A stretch of DNA of 64,000 nt from an uncultured Bacteroidota bacterium (GTDB taxonomy: Bacteria > Bacteroidota > Bacteroidia > B-17B0 > Aurantibacillaceae). This document shows, one piece after another, positions 17,567 through 27,300 of the stretch (within the stretch, counting starts at the first letter, position 1; every line of letters starts with the position of its first letter). The DNA lies in assembly GCA_937873155.1 (NCBI GenBank), contig CALMVZ010000004.1, positions 62,001 through 126,000 of the forward strand. Reading direction: 5' to 3'. A model generated the notes under the pieces. It searched no databases. It worked only from the letters and a program-made list of their open reading frames with translations, and was not told where the DNA came from. Position numbers and translations under genes: made by a program.

Positions 17567-18274
17567 CTAAACCTCCACCAAAGTCCCAACTTTATCACCT
17601 TTCAATAATTTCTGTAGGTTACCGGCTTTGTTCATGTCGAATACGATGATCGGTAAATTGTTTTCTTTGCAAAGTGTGAAGGCTGTCATATCCATAACCT
17701 CTAAACCTTTTTTGTACACTTCATCAAACTTAATGGTTTCGTATTTGGTTGCTGATTTATCTTTTTCAGGATCGGCAGTGTAAATGCCATCTACACGTGT
17801 TCCTTTTAAAATTACATTCGCTTCAATTTCAATAGCGCGTAATGTTGCCGCAGTATCAGTAGTGAAATATGGGTTTCCTGTTCCTGCACCAAATATAACA
17901 ACACGGTTCTTTTCTAAATGGCGTACAGCTTTACGGCGGATAAATGCTTCGCAGATCTGTTCCATTTTAATAGCGCTTTGTAAGCGGGTCTCAACCCCTA
18001 ATCCTTCTAATGCAGCTTGTATAGCCATCGAATTAATTACAGTAGCAAGCATTCCCATATAATCACCATGTACGCGGTCCATACCACCTTTTTCGGCTTG
18101 TATACCGCGGAAAATATTTCCGCCTCCGATAACGATCGCGATCTGGCATCCGGATTCTTGCGCACTTTTAATTTCTTTGGCGTACATCATTAAACGTTCC
18201 TGGTCAATTCCGAAACCTTTATTTCCCATTAAGGCTTCACCACTTAGTTTCAATAAAATTCTTTTGTACTTCAT
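17567..18274 (-). CDS. pyrH: Uridylate kinase (UMP kinase)
   Basis: The protein has 235 residues, typical for Pyr[15 protein letters not shown] (4-17), [11 protein letters not shown] (48-58), [18 protein letters not shown] and a [16 protein letters not shown] segment are the amino-acid-kinase-fold signatures of hexameric bacterial UMP kinase, which makes UDP from UMP and ATP. It is the last conserved gene of the rplM-rpsI-rpsB-tsf-pyrH cluster. A terminator and a REP-like palindrome separate it from tsf, so it probably has its own promoter in the 115-base gap. Confidence 0.97.
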   Translation of the reverse strand: MKYKRILLKLSGEALMGNKGFGIDQERLMMYAKEIKSAQESGCQIAIVIGGGNIFRGIQAEKGGMDRVHGDYMGMLATVINSMAIQAALEGLGVETRLQSAIKMEQICEAFIRRKAVRHLEKNRVVIFGAGTGNPYFTTDTAATLRAIEIEANVILKGTRVDGIYTADPEKDKSATKYETIKFDEVYKKGLEVMDMTAFTLCKENNLPIIVFDMNKAGNLQKLLKGDKVGTLVEV

Positions 18275-18306
18275 ATTCTAAATTTACAATTCCTTTTTAT
18301 TTTTTT

Positions 18307-18347
18307 GGTCCCTGAGCCGCCCGTGTTAAGCTTGTGGAGTCGAAGGG
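18307..18347. repeat. REP-like imperfect palindrome
   Basis: CCCTGAGCCG near 18310 and TCGAAGGG ending at 18347 are the outer arms of the CCCTGAGC...GTCGAAGGG type of short dispersed palindrome seen in many bacterial genomes. The pyrimidine/purine arms CCCT and AGGG close it, with an inner AAGCTT. It lies between tsf and pyrH, adjacent to the tsf terminator. It is only inferred to be dispersed; the window holds no second copy that I found. Confidence 0.5.
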
Positions 18348-18348
18348 C

Positions 18349-18378
18349 AAAAAAAATCCCGACTTAAAAGCCGGGATT
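18349..18378 (-). terminator. Rho-independent terminator after tsf
   Basis: The 7-bp perfect arms AATCCCG (18355-18361) and CGGGATT (18372-18378) can extend through CTT/AAG across one mismatch. Read on the - strand the hairpin is followed by a run of eight T (18349-18356). It lies 11 bases beyond the tsf stop. Confidence 0.85.
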
Positions 18379-18389
18379 AATAAAATTTA

Positions 18390-19208
18390 TTAAGACAACG
18401 AGAAACGTTTGAAGGCCGTTACCGTTAAGTCTTTGTTCAGACTTTGTAAGTATTGACGGATGCTCATCTTGTTATCTTTAATATATTCCTGGTTCAATAA
18501 AGTAGATTCTTTATAGAACTTGTTTAATTTACCTTGGGCGATCTTCTCAACCATGTCTTCAGCTTTACCTTCAGCGCGTGTAGCTTCGCGGGCAATTTCT
18601 AATTCTCTTTCTAAAGTTGCAGTATCAACATCACCTTTATCAACAGCTACAGGAGCCATGGCAGCAGTTTGCATTGCAACGTTCTTCGCAGCTTCATCAT
18701 CTATTGCAGCGTTGAAACCAACAACAACTGCTAAGCGGTTACCAGGGTGATTGTAAGCAACCACTTTCTCAGCAGTAACAGAGCTATAATATCCGATATC
18801 GATCTTCTCACCGATCTTACCAACTTGTTCCATGAATTTATCACCTACAGTAATGTTGTTATCGTAAGGTAATGCTTTGAATGCATCGATGTTCGCAGGA
18901 TTTTTTTCTAATGCGATCTTCGCAATACTTTCAGCGAAAGCAATAAAATCAGCATTCTTAGCAACGAAATCTGTTTCGCAGTTAACGCTTACTAATACGC
19001 CGTTCTTGCCGCTTACTTTTGCTAACACAACACCTTCTTTTGCGTCGCGGTCAGCACGGTTAGCTGCAACCTTTGCACCTTTTTTTCTTAAAAAATCAAT
19101 TGCTTTTTCAAAATCACCATTGCTTTCTTCCAATGCTTTTTTGCAATCCATCATACCTGCACCTGTTTGCTGGCGTAATTTGTTCACTTCTGCTGCTGTA
19201 ATTGCCAT
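18390..19208 (-). CDS. tsf: Translation elongation factor Ts
   Basis: The protein has 272 residues. It starts MAITAAEVNKLRQQTGAGMMDCKKALEE, the TGAGMMDCKKAL block that defines EF-Ts, then FLRKKGAKVAANRADRDAKEG and VNCETDFVAKN (the TDFV motif that inserts at the EF-Tu GTPase core). It exchanges GDP for GTP on EF-Tu. The C-terminal LLNQEYIKDNKMSIRQYL is also family-typical. It follows rpsB after 150 bases that contain a terminator and a second hairpin, so its expression is probably partly independent of rpsB. Confidence 0.97.
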   Translation of the reverse strand: MAITAAEVNKLRQQTGAGMMDCKKALEESNGDFEKAIDFLRKKGAKVAANRADRDAKEGVVLAKVSGKNGVLVSVNCETDFVAKNADFIAFAESIAKIALEKNPANIDAFKALPYDNNITVGDKFMEQVGKIGEKIDIGYYSSVTAEKVVAYNHPGNRLAVVVGFNAAIDDEAAKNVAMQTAAMAPVAVDKGDVDTATLERELEIAREATRAEGKAEDMVEKIAQGKLNKFYKESTLLNQEYIKDNKMSIRQYLQSLNKDLTVTAFKRFSLS

Positions 19209-19264
19209 TTTAGTAATGTTATTGATTAATAGTTATTAGTTGTCTGTTATTCTTTTTACTTAGA

Positions 19265-19294
19265 GAATGAAGCGTGTTTTGCTCTACTTCATTC
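19265..19294 (-). other. Hairpin in the tsf leader
   Basis: GAATGAAG (19265-19272) and CTTCATTC (19287-19294) are perfect 8-bp arms around a 14-base loop. The hairpin lies 57-86 bases upstream of the tsf start and has no T-run, so it is not a terminator. It may be a leader structure or a protein-binding site. Confidence 0.45.
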
Positions 19295-19303
19295 CTTCAC
19301 ACT

Positions 19304-19339
19304 AAAAAAAACGGTCAGCCTGTTACCAGAATGACCGTT
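19304..19339 (-). terminator. Terminator between rpsB and tsf
   Basis: AACGGTCA (19310-19317) pairs with TGACCGTT (19332-19339), an 8-bp perfect stem with a 14-base loop. On the - strand it is followed by eight T (19304-19311). It lies 20 bases beyond the rpsB stop and should at least partly uncouple tsf from the ribosomal genes. Confidence 0.8.
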
Positions 19340-19358
19340 CTATAAATTTAGTTTTAAA

Positions 19359-20216
19359 TTATTTTTTCGCGGTCGTTACTCTCTTACGAGGACGTTTAGC
19401 GCCACCTTTTTCAGTTTCATCGTCGTCTTTCGCGCCTTTAATTTTTAGTCCTTCTGCTAACTCTTCAGCTTCGTGTTTAGAATCTTCTTTAGTTTCTTTT
19501 TCTTCAGCCGCCTGGGTTTCTTTATCAATTTTACGCTCTGCCAAACCTTCCTGGATAGCATTTGCCATTAATTGAGTAATAAAAGCAATTGAAGTTGAAG
19601 CATCGTCATTTGCAGGAATTGCAAAGTCAACTTCATTTGGGTTAGAGTTAGTATCAACGATAGCAAAAGTTGGTATGTTCAAACGTTTTGCTTCTTTAAC
19701 TGCAATGTGTTCTTTAGTGATATCAACAATAAATAACGCAGCGGGTAAACGAGATAAGTCAGCGATAGAACCGAACTGAGTTTCTAATTTAGCACGCTCA
19801 CGGGAAAACTGTAAACGCTCTTTTTTAGAGATATTATCGAAAGTTCCGTCAGTTGTCATTTTATCTAATTGACTCATACGACGGATCGATTTACGGATAG
19901 TAGCAAAGTTAGTTAACATACCGCCCGGCCAACGCTCAGTTACATACGGCATGTTCAAAGGTTTGATACGGTCGGCAACGATATCTTTCGCTTGTTTTTT
20001 AGTAGCTACGAATAATATTTTTTTACCTGAGCGTGCAATTTGCTGAAGTGCTGTAGCAGCTTCATCAATTTTCACAACAGTTTTGTTAAGATCGATGATG
20101 TGGATCCCGTTCTTCTCAGCGTAGATATACGGAGCCATTGCAGGATTCCATTTACGTTTAAGGTGACCAAAATGTGCACCTGACTCAAGTAATTCGTTAA
20201 AAGTTGTTCTAGGCAT
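19359..20216 (-). CDS. rpsB: 30S ribosomal protein S2
   Basis: The protein has 285 residues. LLESGAHFGHLKRKWNPAM (9-27), YIYAEKNGIHIIDLNKT, VATKKQAKDIV, RWPGGMLTNFATIRKS and PTFAIVDTNSNPNEVDFAIPAND are the S2 signatures. The last 55 residues form a highly charged Glu/Lys-rich tail ending in basic residues (KRPRKRVTTAKK), an extension beyond the usual core of about 230 and common in Bacteroidota. It follows rpsI by 21 bases. Confidence 0.97.
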   Translation of the reverse strand: MPRTTFNELLESGAHFGHLKRKWNPAMAPYIYAEKNGIHIIDLNKTVVKIDEAATALQQIARSGKKILFVATKKQAKDIVADRIKPLNMPYVTERWPGGMLTNFATIRKSIRRMSQLDKMTTDGTFDNISKKERLQFSRERAKLETQFGSIADLSRLPAALFIVDITKEHIAVKEAKRLNIPTFAIVDTNSNPNEVDFAIPANDDASTSIAFITQLMANAIQEGLAERKIDKETQAAEEKETKEDSKHEAEELAEGLKIKGAKDDDETEKGGAKRPRKRVTTAKK

Positions 20217-20237
20217 TTCTTTCTGTATATTAAAATA

Positions 20238-20624
20238 TTAACGTTTGCTGAATTGGAAGCGAGCACGCGCTTTTTTCTGACCGAACTTCTTACGTTCAAC
20301 CATGCGTGGGTCACGTGTCATTAAACCTTCTGCCCTTAAGTCTTTCTTAAGTTCAGGATTGATCTCAACTAAAGCTTTAGCGATAGCTAAACGGATAGCT
20401 TGCGCCTGTCCGGTAATTCCGCCACCTTTTACGTTCGCTTTTACATCGTACTGATCAAGAACCTTAGAGATAGTTAATGATTGGGTTACGTAATAATGTA
20501 ACGTTGGTGTTTTGAAATATTCTTTATAGTCTTTACCGTTAACTTCGATGCTGCCTTTACCTTTTGTGATATAAGCGCGGGCTACTGAAGTTTTTCTGCG
20601 ACCTGATGTATTAGTTACTTCCAT
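20238..20624 (-). CDS. rpsI: 30S ribosomal protein S9
   Basis: The protein has 128 residues. TSGRRKTSVARAYI (about 5-18), the VKGGGITGQAQAIRLAIAKAL block and the C-terminal LMTRDPRMVERKKFGQKKARARFQFSKR pattern are those of S9, whose C-terminal tail reaches the P-site tRNA. It ends in SKR as S9 should. It lies 8 bases downstream of rplM in the conserved rplM-rpsI pair. Confidence 0.98.
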   Translation of the reverse strand: MEVTNTSGRRKTSVARAYITKGKGSIEVNGKDYKEYFKTPTLHYYVTQSLTISKVLDQYDVKANVKGGGITGQAQAIRLAIAKALVEINPELKKDLRAEGLMTRDPRMVERKKFGQKKARARFQFSKR

Positions 20625-20632
20625 TATCTTGA

Positions 20633-21091
20633 TTAAGCTTTAATTGTATTTAAATCGATCTTCTTAGGCTGTTGCGCTTCATGTTTATGCTCTGTACCTG
20701 CATAAATGAAGATATTCGTGTTCAAACGGCGGCCTAAACGGTTTTTAGGAAGCATACCGTGTACGGCATGGCTGATCACTTCAGCAGGTTTTGTTCCTAA
20801 TAAAAACTTAGGGGTAGCAAAACGCTGACCTCCCGGGTAACCGGTATAGCGGATATATTCTTTCTCAGTTAATTTCTTACCTGTGAAACGAACTTTATCT
20901 GCATTGATAATAACCACATTCGCACCACAATCCACATACGGAGTGAAGTCTGCTCTGTGCTTACCGCGTAATAGATACGCTACTTTCGAGGCTAAACGGC
21001 CTACTACTTCATTTTCTGCGTCAACCAATAACCATTCCTTCTTAGAAGTTGCCTGATTAACAAACTTTGTTTTATAACTTAAAGCGTCCAC
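20633..21091 (-). CDS. rplM: 50S ribosomal protein L13
   Basis: The protein has 152 residues. WLLVDAENEVVGRLASKVAYLLRGK (about 20-44), FTPYVDCGANVVIINADKVRFTGKK, YIRYTGYPGG and HAVHGMLPKNRLGR are L13 signatures. It is the first gene of the translation cluster. A Bacteroidota-type promoter is visible 40-70 bases upstream. Confidence 0.98.
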   Translation of the reverse strand: MDALSYKTKFVNQATSKKEWLLVDAENEVVGRLASKVAYLLRGKHRADFTPYVDCGANVVIINADKVRFTGKKLTEKEYIRYTGYPGGQRFATPKFLLGTKPAEVISHAVHGMLPKNRLGRRLNTNIFIYAGTEHKHEAQQPKKIDLNTIKA

Positions 21092-21131
21092 TGTTCTAAA
21101 ATATTTGTTTTTTCCCTAAAATTAGGGGCTG

Positions 21132-21163
21132 CAAATCTATGAAGTTTTTTTCTCCTGCACAAA
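21132..21163 (-). promoter_or_regulatory. Probable promoter of rplM operon
   Basis: Read on the - strand, TTTG (21160-21163) is followed after 20 bases by TAGATTTG (21132-21139), an exact fit to the Bacteroidota -33 TTTG / -7 TAnnTTTG consensus. The predicted start would leave a leader of about 35 bases before the rplM ATG. Confidence 0.7.
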
Positions 21164-21269
21164 CTTTTAGGGTATTATTTTAGACTAACAACCGCAAAAA
21201 CAGCTATTAAACCCTAATAAAAGGGATTTTGCCGCTCCGAGAGAAAAAGTAAAGAAAACATTTTAAATT

Positions 21270-21310
21270 TTAATTTATAATACATTGATTATCAATGTAT
21301 TATAAATTAA
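21270..21310. repeat. 41-bp perfect AT-rich palindrome
   Basis: Arms of 20 bases (21270-21289 and 21291-21310) are perfect inverted copies around a single T at 21290. It lies in the 277-base gap between the M16 peptidase stop and the rplM start, between the peptidase terminator and the rplM promoter. It has only A/T apart from one C or G pair per few bases and no T-run, so it is not a standard terminator. It could act as an operator, a cruciform or an mRNA end structure. Confidence 0.8.
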
Positions 21311-21333
21311 TGTAAAATATACCTTATTATGTC

Positions 21334-21368
21334 AAAAAGGCGGCTTTACAACCTGCCTTTAAAAGCCG
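21334..21368 (-). terminator. Terminator after M16 peptidase gene
   Basis: CGGCTTT (21341-21347) pairs with AAAGCCG (21362-21368); an alternative stem uses AAAGGC (21336-21341) with GCCTTT (21355-21360). On the - strand a T-run (21334-21338) follows. The hairpin abuts the gene's stop. Confidence 0.65.
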
Positions 21369-24230
21369 TTATTTGGTCACAGGAGCCGTTGCTTTGATCT
21401 CGTTACCATTCAGGTCTAATTCCGTCACATCATATCCTAAAGCCTTTACTTTATCGAAATTTGTTGCTTTATCGCCTACAACAAGGATCGCCATATTATT
21501 ATATGGAAGATATTTCTTAGCACGTGCGTTGATATCATCTTTTGTGATGTTCTTTAAGATATCAGCTTGTTGTTTCACGTAATCTTTTGGCAGATCATAA
21601 TCTAATATGCGTTTCACGAATCCTAATTTCTGGAATGGTGATTCGTATTTTAAAGCATCAGCCTGCGCCATCGCATTCTTAGCAAAACTCAACTCATCAT
21701 CTTTAATACCGCTATCAGCATATTTTTTTAATTCACCCATGATGTCTACCAAAGCACTGTCAGTTGAATTAGCCCTGAAACCGCCGCTGATAGTATATGG
21801 CCCTGCATATTTATTCCCACCTGAGAAACCGCCGCGAACACCATAAGTGAATCCGCGAACCTCGCGCTCTAAATAATTCACGCGGCTGTTGAATGCACCT
21901 GCGAATGAGAAATTCATAATTTGATTTTTGAAGAACTCTCCGGTCGCATCATAAGGAAGGTCCGTCATGTAACCAATGCGAAGTTCTGATTGGGGAGCAG
22001 CTTTTTTATCTACAAAATAAATTTTTGTTTTTGAAATAGCCGGGGTTGCAGGTTGTTTAATGATAGCAAGGGTACTGTTCTTTAATTTTGACATGAAAGC
22101 AAGTTTAGAAACTATCTCTTCTTTTTTCACATCACCGCTGATAGCGATCGAAGTTTCATTGGAAGAAAGTCCGTTGTAAAAAGTTTTCAGGTCTTCCAAA
22201 GTGATATTTGTAACAGTTTCAGGAGTTCCGTCGCCATTGATCCCAAGAATGTGCTCCGGGCCGTAAAGTAATTTCGCATAGATATTATTAGCGATGTTTG
22301 CTGCTGATGTTTGTTGTTGTGCCAAACCATCCAATTGTTCTTTCTTCACTAATTCAAAATCTTCTTTGTCAAATTTCGGAGTGAAGATGATCTCTTCCGC
22401 TATCTTTAAGGTTGCATCGAGGTTTGTTTTTAAACTGGAAATACTTACCTGGAATTCTTCTGCGTTAGAACTAACATTGATCGAACTTCCCAATTTATCC
22501 AACATCTTTTCAATGTCTTCCGAACTGTGTTGCACTGTACTTTCTTCCATCATACTAGCAAGTAAACTTGAGATACCTGCTTTTTCTTTTGTTTCGTAAC
22601 GATGACCCGCTTTAAAGCTCATCAATATATTCACTTTCGGGATTTCATTGCTCGTTACACCGATCACTTTAATATTGTTACTTGTTTTATCGATCCAGAA
22701 ATCAGGAACAGGAACTAAAGACGCAGCTTTTGCATCCGGCATTTTACTCCTGTTAAAATTATCTTTCGGTTCAGTATAACTCAAATTCTTGTACTCAGCA
22801 CTTTCCTGCTGGATATTCCTTGTGTACATTTTCCAGGTCTCATCGTGCGCCTTTAATTCTGTTTTTCCTTTCGGAACACAACTTAAAATAACAGCATTTT
22901 TACCTTTAATATATGTATTATAAACACGCATGATATCAGCTTTTGTTACTTTTAAATAAGCTGCGATCTCTTTTTTCAGGTAATTTCCATCACCCGTAAA
23001 AGTATAATACGCTGCTAATTGCGCGCCTTTTCCCTGTACAGTTGCTAAACCATCATATAAACTGCTTTGAAATCCCGCTTTGAATTTTTCGATGTCTTCG
23101 TCAGTTGCACCTGTTTTTTCCCAATTCTCGAGAGTGGTTTTTAATTCTTTTTCAATATCAGCTAAAGCTTCACCGCCATTGGCGCGGATAGCAAATTCGA
23201 ATTGCCCCGCTAATTCACGGCTGTATTGGAAACAATTTGCAGAAACTGCTTTTTTAGTTTTGATGAAGGCTTCATATAAAGGAGAACTTTTTGAACCACC
23301 TAAGATTTGCCCTAATACAGTTAACGGTGCATCATCTTCAGCACGCGCAGCTACAGTTGGAAAAGCAACACGGATCATCGGGAATTTCACATTATCCTCG
23401 TAATGGATATAACGGTTCTCTGCCAATGTCACTTTCGCGATCTGCTGGGCTTTTACTTCCGGGCCACGTGGAATTGAACCAAAATATTTTTCCGCCATCT
23501 TAACAACTTCATCAGTATTGACATCACCTGCAACAGTGAGAACTGCATTGTTCGGCCCGTACCAACGCATGTAAAAACGTTTAAGATCGTTTACATCAAC
23601 GCGGTTTAGATCTTCAATATAGCCAATGGTCGTCCAGCTATAAGGATGTCCTTGCGGGTACAATGCTTCACCTATTTTTTCAGAAACTAAACCATAAGGA
23701 CGGTTATCGTAATTTTGTCCGCGCTCATTTTTTACCGTGGCGCGTTGTACTTCAAATTTCTTTTGTGTTACTGAATCTAATAAGAAACCCATTCGGTCAG
23801 CTTCTAACCACAACATTTTTTCTACCTGGTTGCTCGGAACTGTTTCGTAATAATTGGTGCGGTCTGAATTTGTGGAACCATTCAAACTTCCTCCGGCTTC
23901 CGTAATAACTTTAAAGTGTTGTTCATCGGCAACGTTCTTCGATCCCTGGAACATCATGTGTTCAAAGAAGTGAGCGAAACCTGAACGGCCTTCCTGTTCG
24001 CGTGCAGAACCTACGTGATAAGTTACGTCAACATAGGCAACAGGATCAGAATGATCTTCGTGTACCAAAATGGATAAGCCATTCGGAAGAACATATTTTT
24101 TATAAGTGATAACAATTTCATTTCCTGTCTTTTTTACTTCTTCAACAAATTTTGCCTGTGAAAAAGCTTTTTGCGAACCGGCTAATAAACTAATAACCAA
24201 TCCTGCTGAAACGATAAATTTTGACGTCAT
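21369..24230 (-). CDS. Two-domain M16 (insulinase-like) zinc peptidase
   Basis: The protein has 953 residues with a signal peptide (MTSKFIVSAGLVISLLAGSQKAFSQ). The first M16 unit carries the inverted zinc motif HFFEH (in FAHFFEHMMFQG, about residues 87-91) and the downstream glutamate in VKNERGQNYDNRP. The second unit (about 500-940) lacks HxxEH and would be the non-catalytic half that closes the chamber. This architecture fits PqqL-like periplasmic peptidases that degrade peptides. It stands alone on the - strand with its own terminator. TACTTTCG, one mismatch from the -7 consensus, lies about 20 bases upstream of the ATG. Confidence 0.92.
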   Translation of the reverse strand: MTSKFIVSAGLVISLLAGSQKAFSQAKFVEEVKKTGNEIVITYKKYVLPNGLSILVHEDHSDPVAYVDVTYHVGSAREQEGRSGFAHFFEHMMFQGSKNVADEQHFKVITEAGGSLNGSTNSDRTNYYETVPSNQVEKMLWLEADRMGFLLDSVTQKKFEVQRATVKNERGQNYDNRPYGLVSEKIGEALYPQGHPYSWTTIGYIEDLNRVDVNDLKRFYMRWYGPNNAVLTVAGDVNTDEVVKMAEKYFGSIPRGPEVKAQQIAKVTLAENRYIHYEDNVKFPMIRVAFPTVAARAEDDAPLTVLGQILGGSKSSPLYEAFIKTKKAVSANCFQYSRELAGQFEFAIRANGGEALADIEKELKTTLENWEKTGATDEDIEKFKAGFQSSLYDGLATVQGKGAQLAAYYTFTGDGNYLKKEIAAYLKVTKADIMRVYNTYIKGKNAVILSCVPKGKTELKAHDETWKMYTRNIQQESAEYKNLSYTEPKDNFNRSKMPDAKAASLVPVPDFWIDKTSNNIKVIGVTSNEIPKVNILMSFKAGHRYETKEKAGISSLLASMMEESTVQHSSEDIEKMLDKLGSSINVSSNAEEFQVSISSLKTNLDATLKIAEEIIFTPKFDKEDFELVKKEQLDGLAQQQTSAANIANNIYAKLLYGPEHILGINGDGTPETVTNITLEDLKTFYNGLSSNETSIAISGDVKKEEIVSKLAFMSKLKNSTLAIIKQPATPAISKTKIYFVDKKAAPQSELRIGYMTDLPYDATGEFFKNQIMNFSFAGAFNSRVNYLEREVRGFTYGVRGGFSGGNKYAGPYTISGGFRANSTDSALVDIMGELKKYADSGIKDDELSFAKNAMAQADALKYESPFQKLGFVKRILDYDLPKDYVKQQADILKNITKDDINARAKKYLPYNNMAILVVGDKATNFDKVKALGYDVTELDLNGNEIKATAPVTK

Positions 24231-24337
24231 GTTAGTTAAATTGATGAATAACGAAAGTAAGCCTAATTAGCTTAATAATGTAAAACCTCCTCTAAAAAAT
24301 TGTAAAAAAGCCTGGATTATCACGCAGTATGGGGGAC

Positions 24338-24372
24338 AAAAAAACCCCTGAAGTACAGAGACTTCAGGGGTT
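24338..24372 (-). terminator. Terminator after giant adhesin A
   Basis: AACCCCTGAAGT (24343-24354) and ACTTCAGGGGTT (24361-24372) form a perfect 12-bp stem with a 6-base loop, followed on the - strand by seven T. Its core stem is almost the same as that of the terminator at 49242. Confidence 0.92.
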
Positions 24373-24392
24373 AAAAATATTCAATGAAATAA

Positions 24393-27300
24393 TTACCTTA
24401 TCAGCGTCACATGTCCTTTGAGTTCATGGGATTTACCGAATACATCTGTACAGGTGATCAGCCAAACGTAGACATCTTCTTTACAGATCTTAGTTCCTCT
24501 GCCCTGGAATGTGCCGTCCCAGCCTTCAGTGAATTCTTTGGTATGGAATACTTTCTCACCCCAACGGTCGAAGATATGTAATTCATATTTCACGATCCCG
24601 AACCCTTTTGGCTGGAAGACGTTATTCCATTCATCATTGTTTGGTGTAAACGCATTCGGTACATAAATTCCGAAATCTTCACCTACAACTAAAGGACGTA
24701 ATAGAGTATCGCTACAGCCTTTATCGCTTTTTACAACAAGCGCTACAACATAATTACCCGGTTCAGTATATAAGAATGTTGGATTTTGTTCTACAGACGT
24801 GTATTGTGCTGTATTCATGAAATACCAGTTCCATGAAACGATCGGTGCACCCCATGATGCATCCGTGAATACAACATCACCATCGATATTAATGATCGGT
24901 TTAATTGGCGCATGATTGAAATCTGCAGTAGGTTTCGGATAAACTTCTGCTGTCCATGTCGCTGAAGCCATACAGCCGTTAACGTCAACTACAGTTGCAT
25001 TAATAGTATAGATTCCCGGAGCATTATAACATGCAATGGAATTCAATACTCCATTCGCAGATTCACCGTTACCAAATGTCCAATACGCAGTTGAAGCTGT
25101 TGGAATACTTTGAACAGTATATGTAACACATAAAGGAGCACAACCTACATTTGGTCCGGATGTGATCTGAGGTACAGGTAATGGATTTACAACCGCATTA
25201 ATAGTTGTTGAAGCAGAACAAGTGTTAGCATCAGTAACTGTTACCTGGTAGATACCGCTTACAGAAGTTGAACTTGCTAATACAGTCGGACTTTGTACAG
25301 AAGAGAAGAATCCGTTCGGGCCACTCCAGGAATAAGTAATACCGCCTCCGGCAGTTAAATTCATTACATCATTCAAACAAATAGGGCTGTTTACATTTAC
25401 AGTCGGGATTGGAGCAGGGTTAATGCCGATGTTTGCAACCGCAGTGTTGGTACAAGTATTAGCATCTGTAATAAACACAGTATATTGTCCTGCACTCGCC
25501 GGACCGGCATTGAATACAACCGGGTTCTGCGCATTAGAAGTAAATCCTAAAGGACCAACCCATGAATAAACTACACCGCCGCTAGAAGTTAGCTGTGCAT
25601 TTGAGTTCTGGCAAACAGTAGTGCCTGTAGCAGAAACAACAGGTTGATTATTTACAACAACATTAGCAGTTGTAAAGTTGATACAACCATTAGCATCTGT
25701 AACAACAACAGTATAAGTTCCCGCATTTACCGGAGTAGCCGCAGTAATTGTTTCAGTTTGATTTGCGCTTAAGAATGAATTAGGCCCGGCCCACGCATAA
25801 GCGGTTCCGCCTGTAGCAGCTAAATTGATATCCTTACCAATACAAATAGGGCTGTTAGTTACAATGTTCGGATTAGGAAGAGGATTAACAACAATAACAG
25901 CAGTGATACTTGCAGAACAAGTTCCTGCAGAAGCAATCAAAGTATAAGTTCCGTTAGCAGCCATTGTAACAGGATTGATACTTGGGTTTTGGTTAGTATC
26001 AGAGAAACTGCCGGGGCCTGTCCATTGATAAGTAGCACCACCGCTACCATTCAATGATAATTGTCCACCCACGCAAGGCGTATTGCTTGTGATCGCAGGT
26101 GTTGGTAAAGGATATACACTCACAGAAGAAACTGCTGTATTTGTGCAACCTGCTGCAGTAGTTAAAAGCACTGTATAAGCACCATTCATCGCCAGAGTGG
26201 CATTTGGGATATTTGGATTTTGTGCTGCAGAAGTGAATCCTCCCGGACCTGTCCATGCATAAGTTGCACCACCCGCAGTAGCAGTTAAGTTAATTGTTTG
26301 ATTTAAGCAAACAGTAGGGCTGTTAACCGTTAGAGGTGGATTAGCATTTACAACAACAACAGTTGTAACCGAATTCGTACAGTTGTTACCATCAACAACA
26401 ATAAAGGTATAGGTGCCTGTTGCGTTTGTAGATGCTGTTGGGATACTAGGACTTTGCGCATTGCTTGAGAAGCTGTTCGGTCCTGTCCATGTATAAGTTG
26501 TGTGAGCGCTGCCGGTAAAGTTAAGGGTTTGGCCTTCACAAATAGGACTATTGCTGTTTGCATTTGGTAATGGTAAAGCATTTACGGTAACGTTTGTTGA
26601 ACCGCTTGCAAAACAACCTCCGAGATCCACAGTGAAGCTATAAGTGCCGCTCATTGCGGGTGTTGAGTTTGGAATAGTAGGGTTTTGTCCGCTTCCGGTA
26701 TAAGCCGATGGGCCTGTCCAGGTGTATGTCCCGGCTGTAGTTCCGTTCAATTGAATTGTTTGTCCGGCACAATAAGGACCAGTATTACTTGCCGCTGCCG
26801 TTGGTGTTGATATAGTCACTTGTGTTGTGGCAGAACCTACGCATCCACTAAGATTAACGGTAACACTGTAGATGCCCGCTCCGGCCATTGTGATACCGGT
26901 AATAGTTGGATTTTGAACCGCAGAAGCAAAACTGTTTGGCCCGGTCCATGAATAAGTTCCTCCGCCTGGTGTACTATTGAAGATGACATTGCCACCGACA
27001 CAAATAGGGCTGTTATTACCTGCAGTTACTGTTGGTTGAGGATTGATGACGAGGACGGAAGTTGTTTGTGCGGTACAACCTGCATTCGTAAGAATATGTG
27101 TTACCGTATATGTTCCTGGTTGTGTAAAGCTAACCGGGCCATAAGGATTTGTTGTGCCTGCCGCAGGGGCGCCAACCGTTGGATTAAAATTATAAGTATG
27201 TGTACCCGCAGCTTGTGTAGCTGTAAACACAAAACTGTTCCCTGTTAAACATTGTGTCCATGTTGGTGTTGTAAAGGCAGGATTTGGCCCGGCAGGAACG

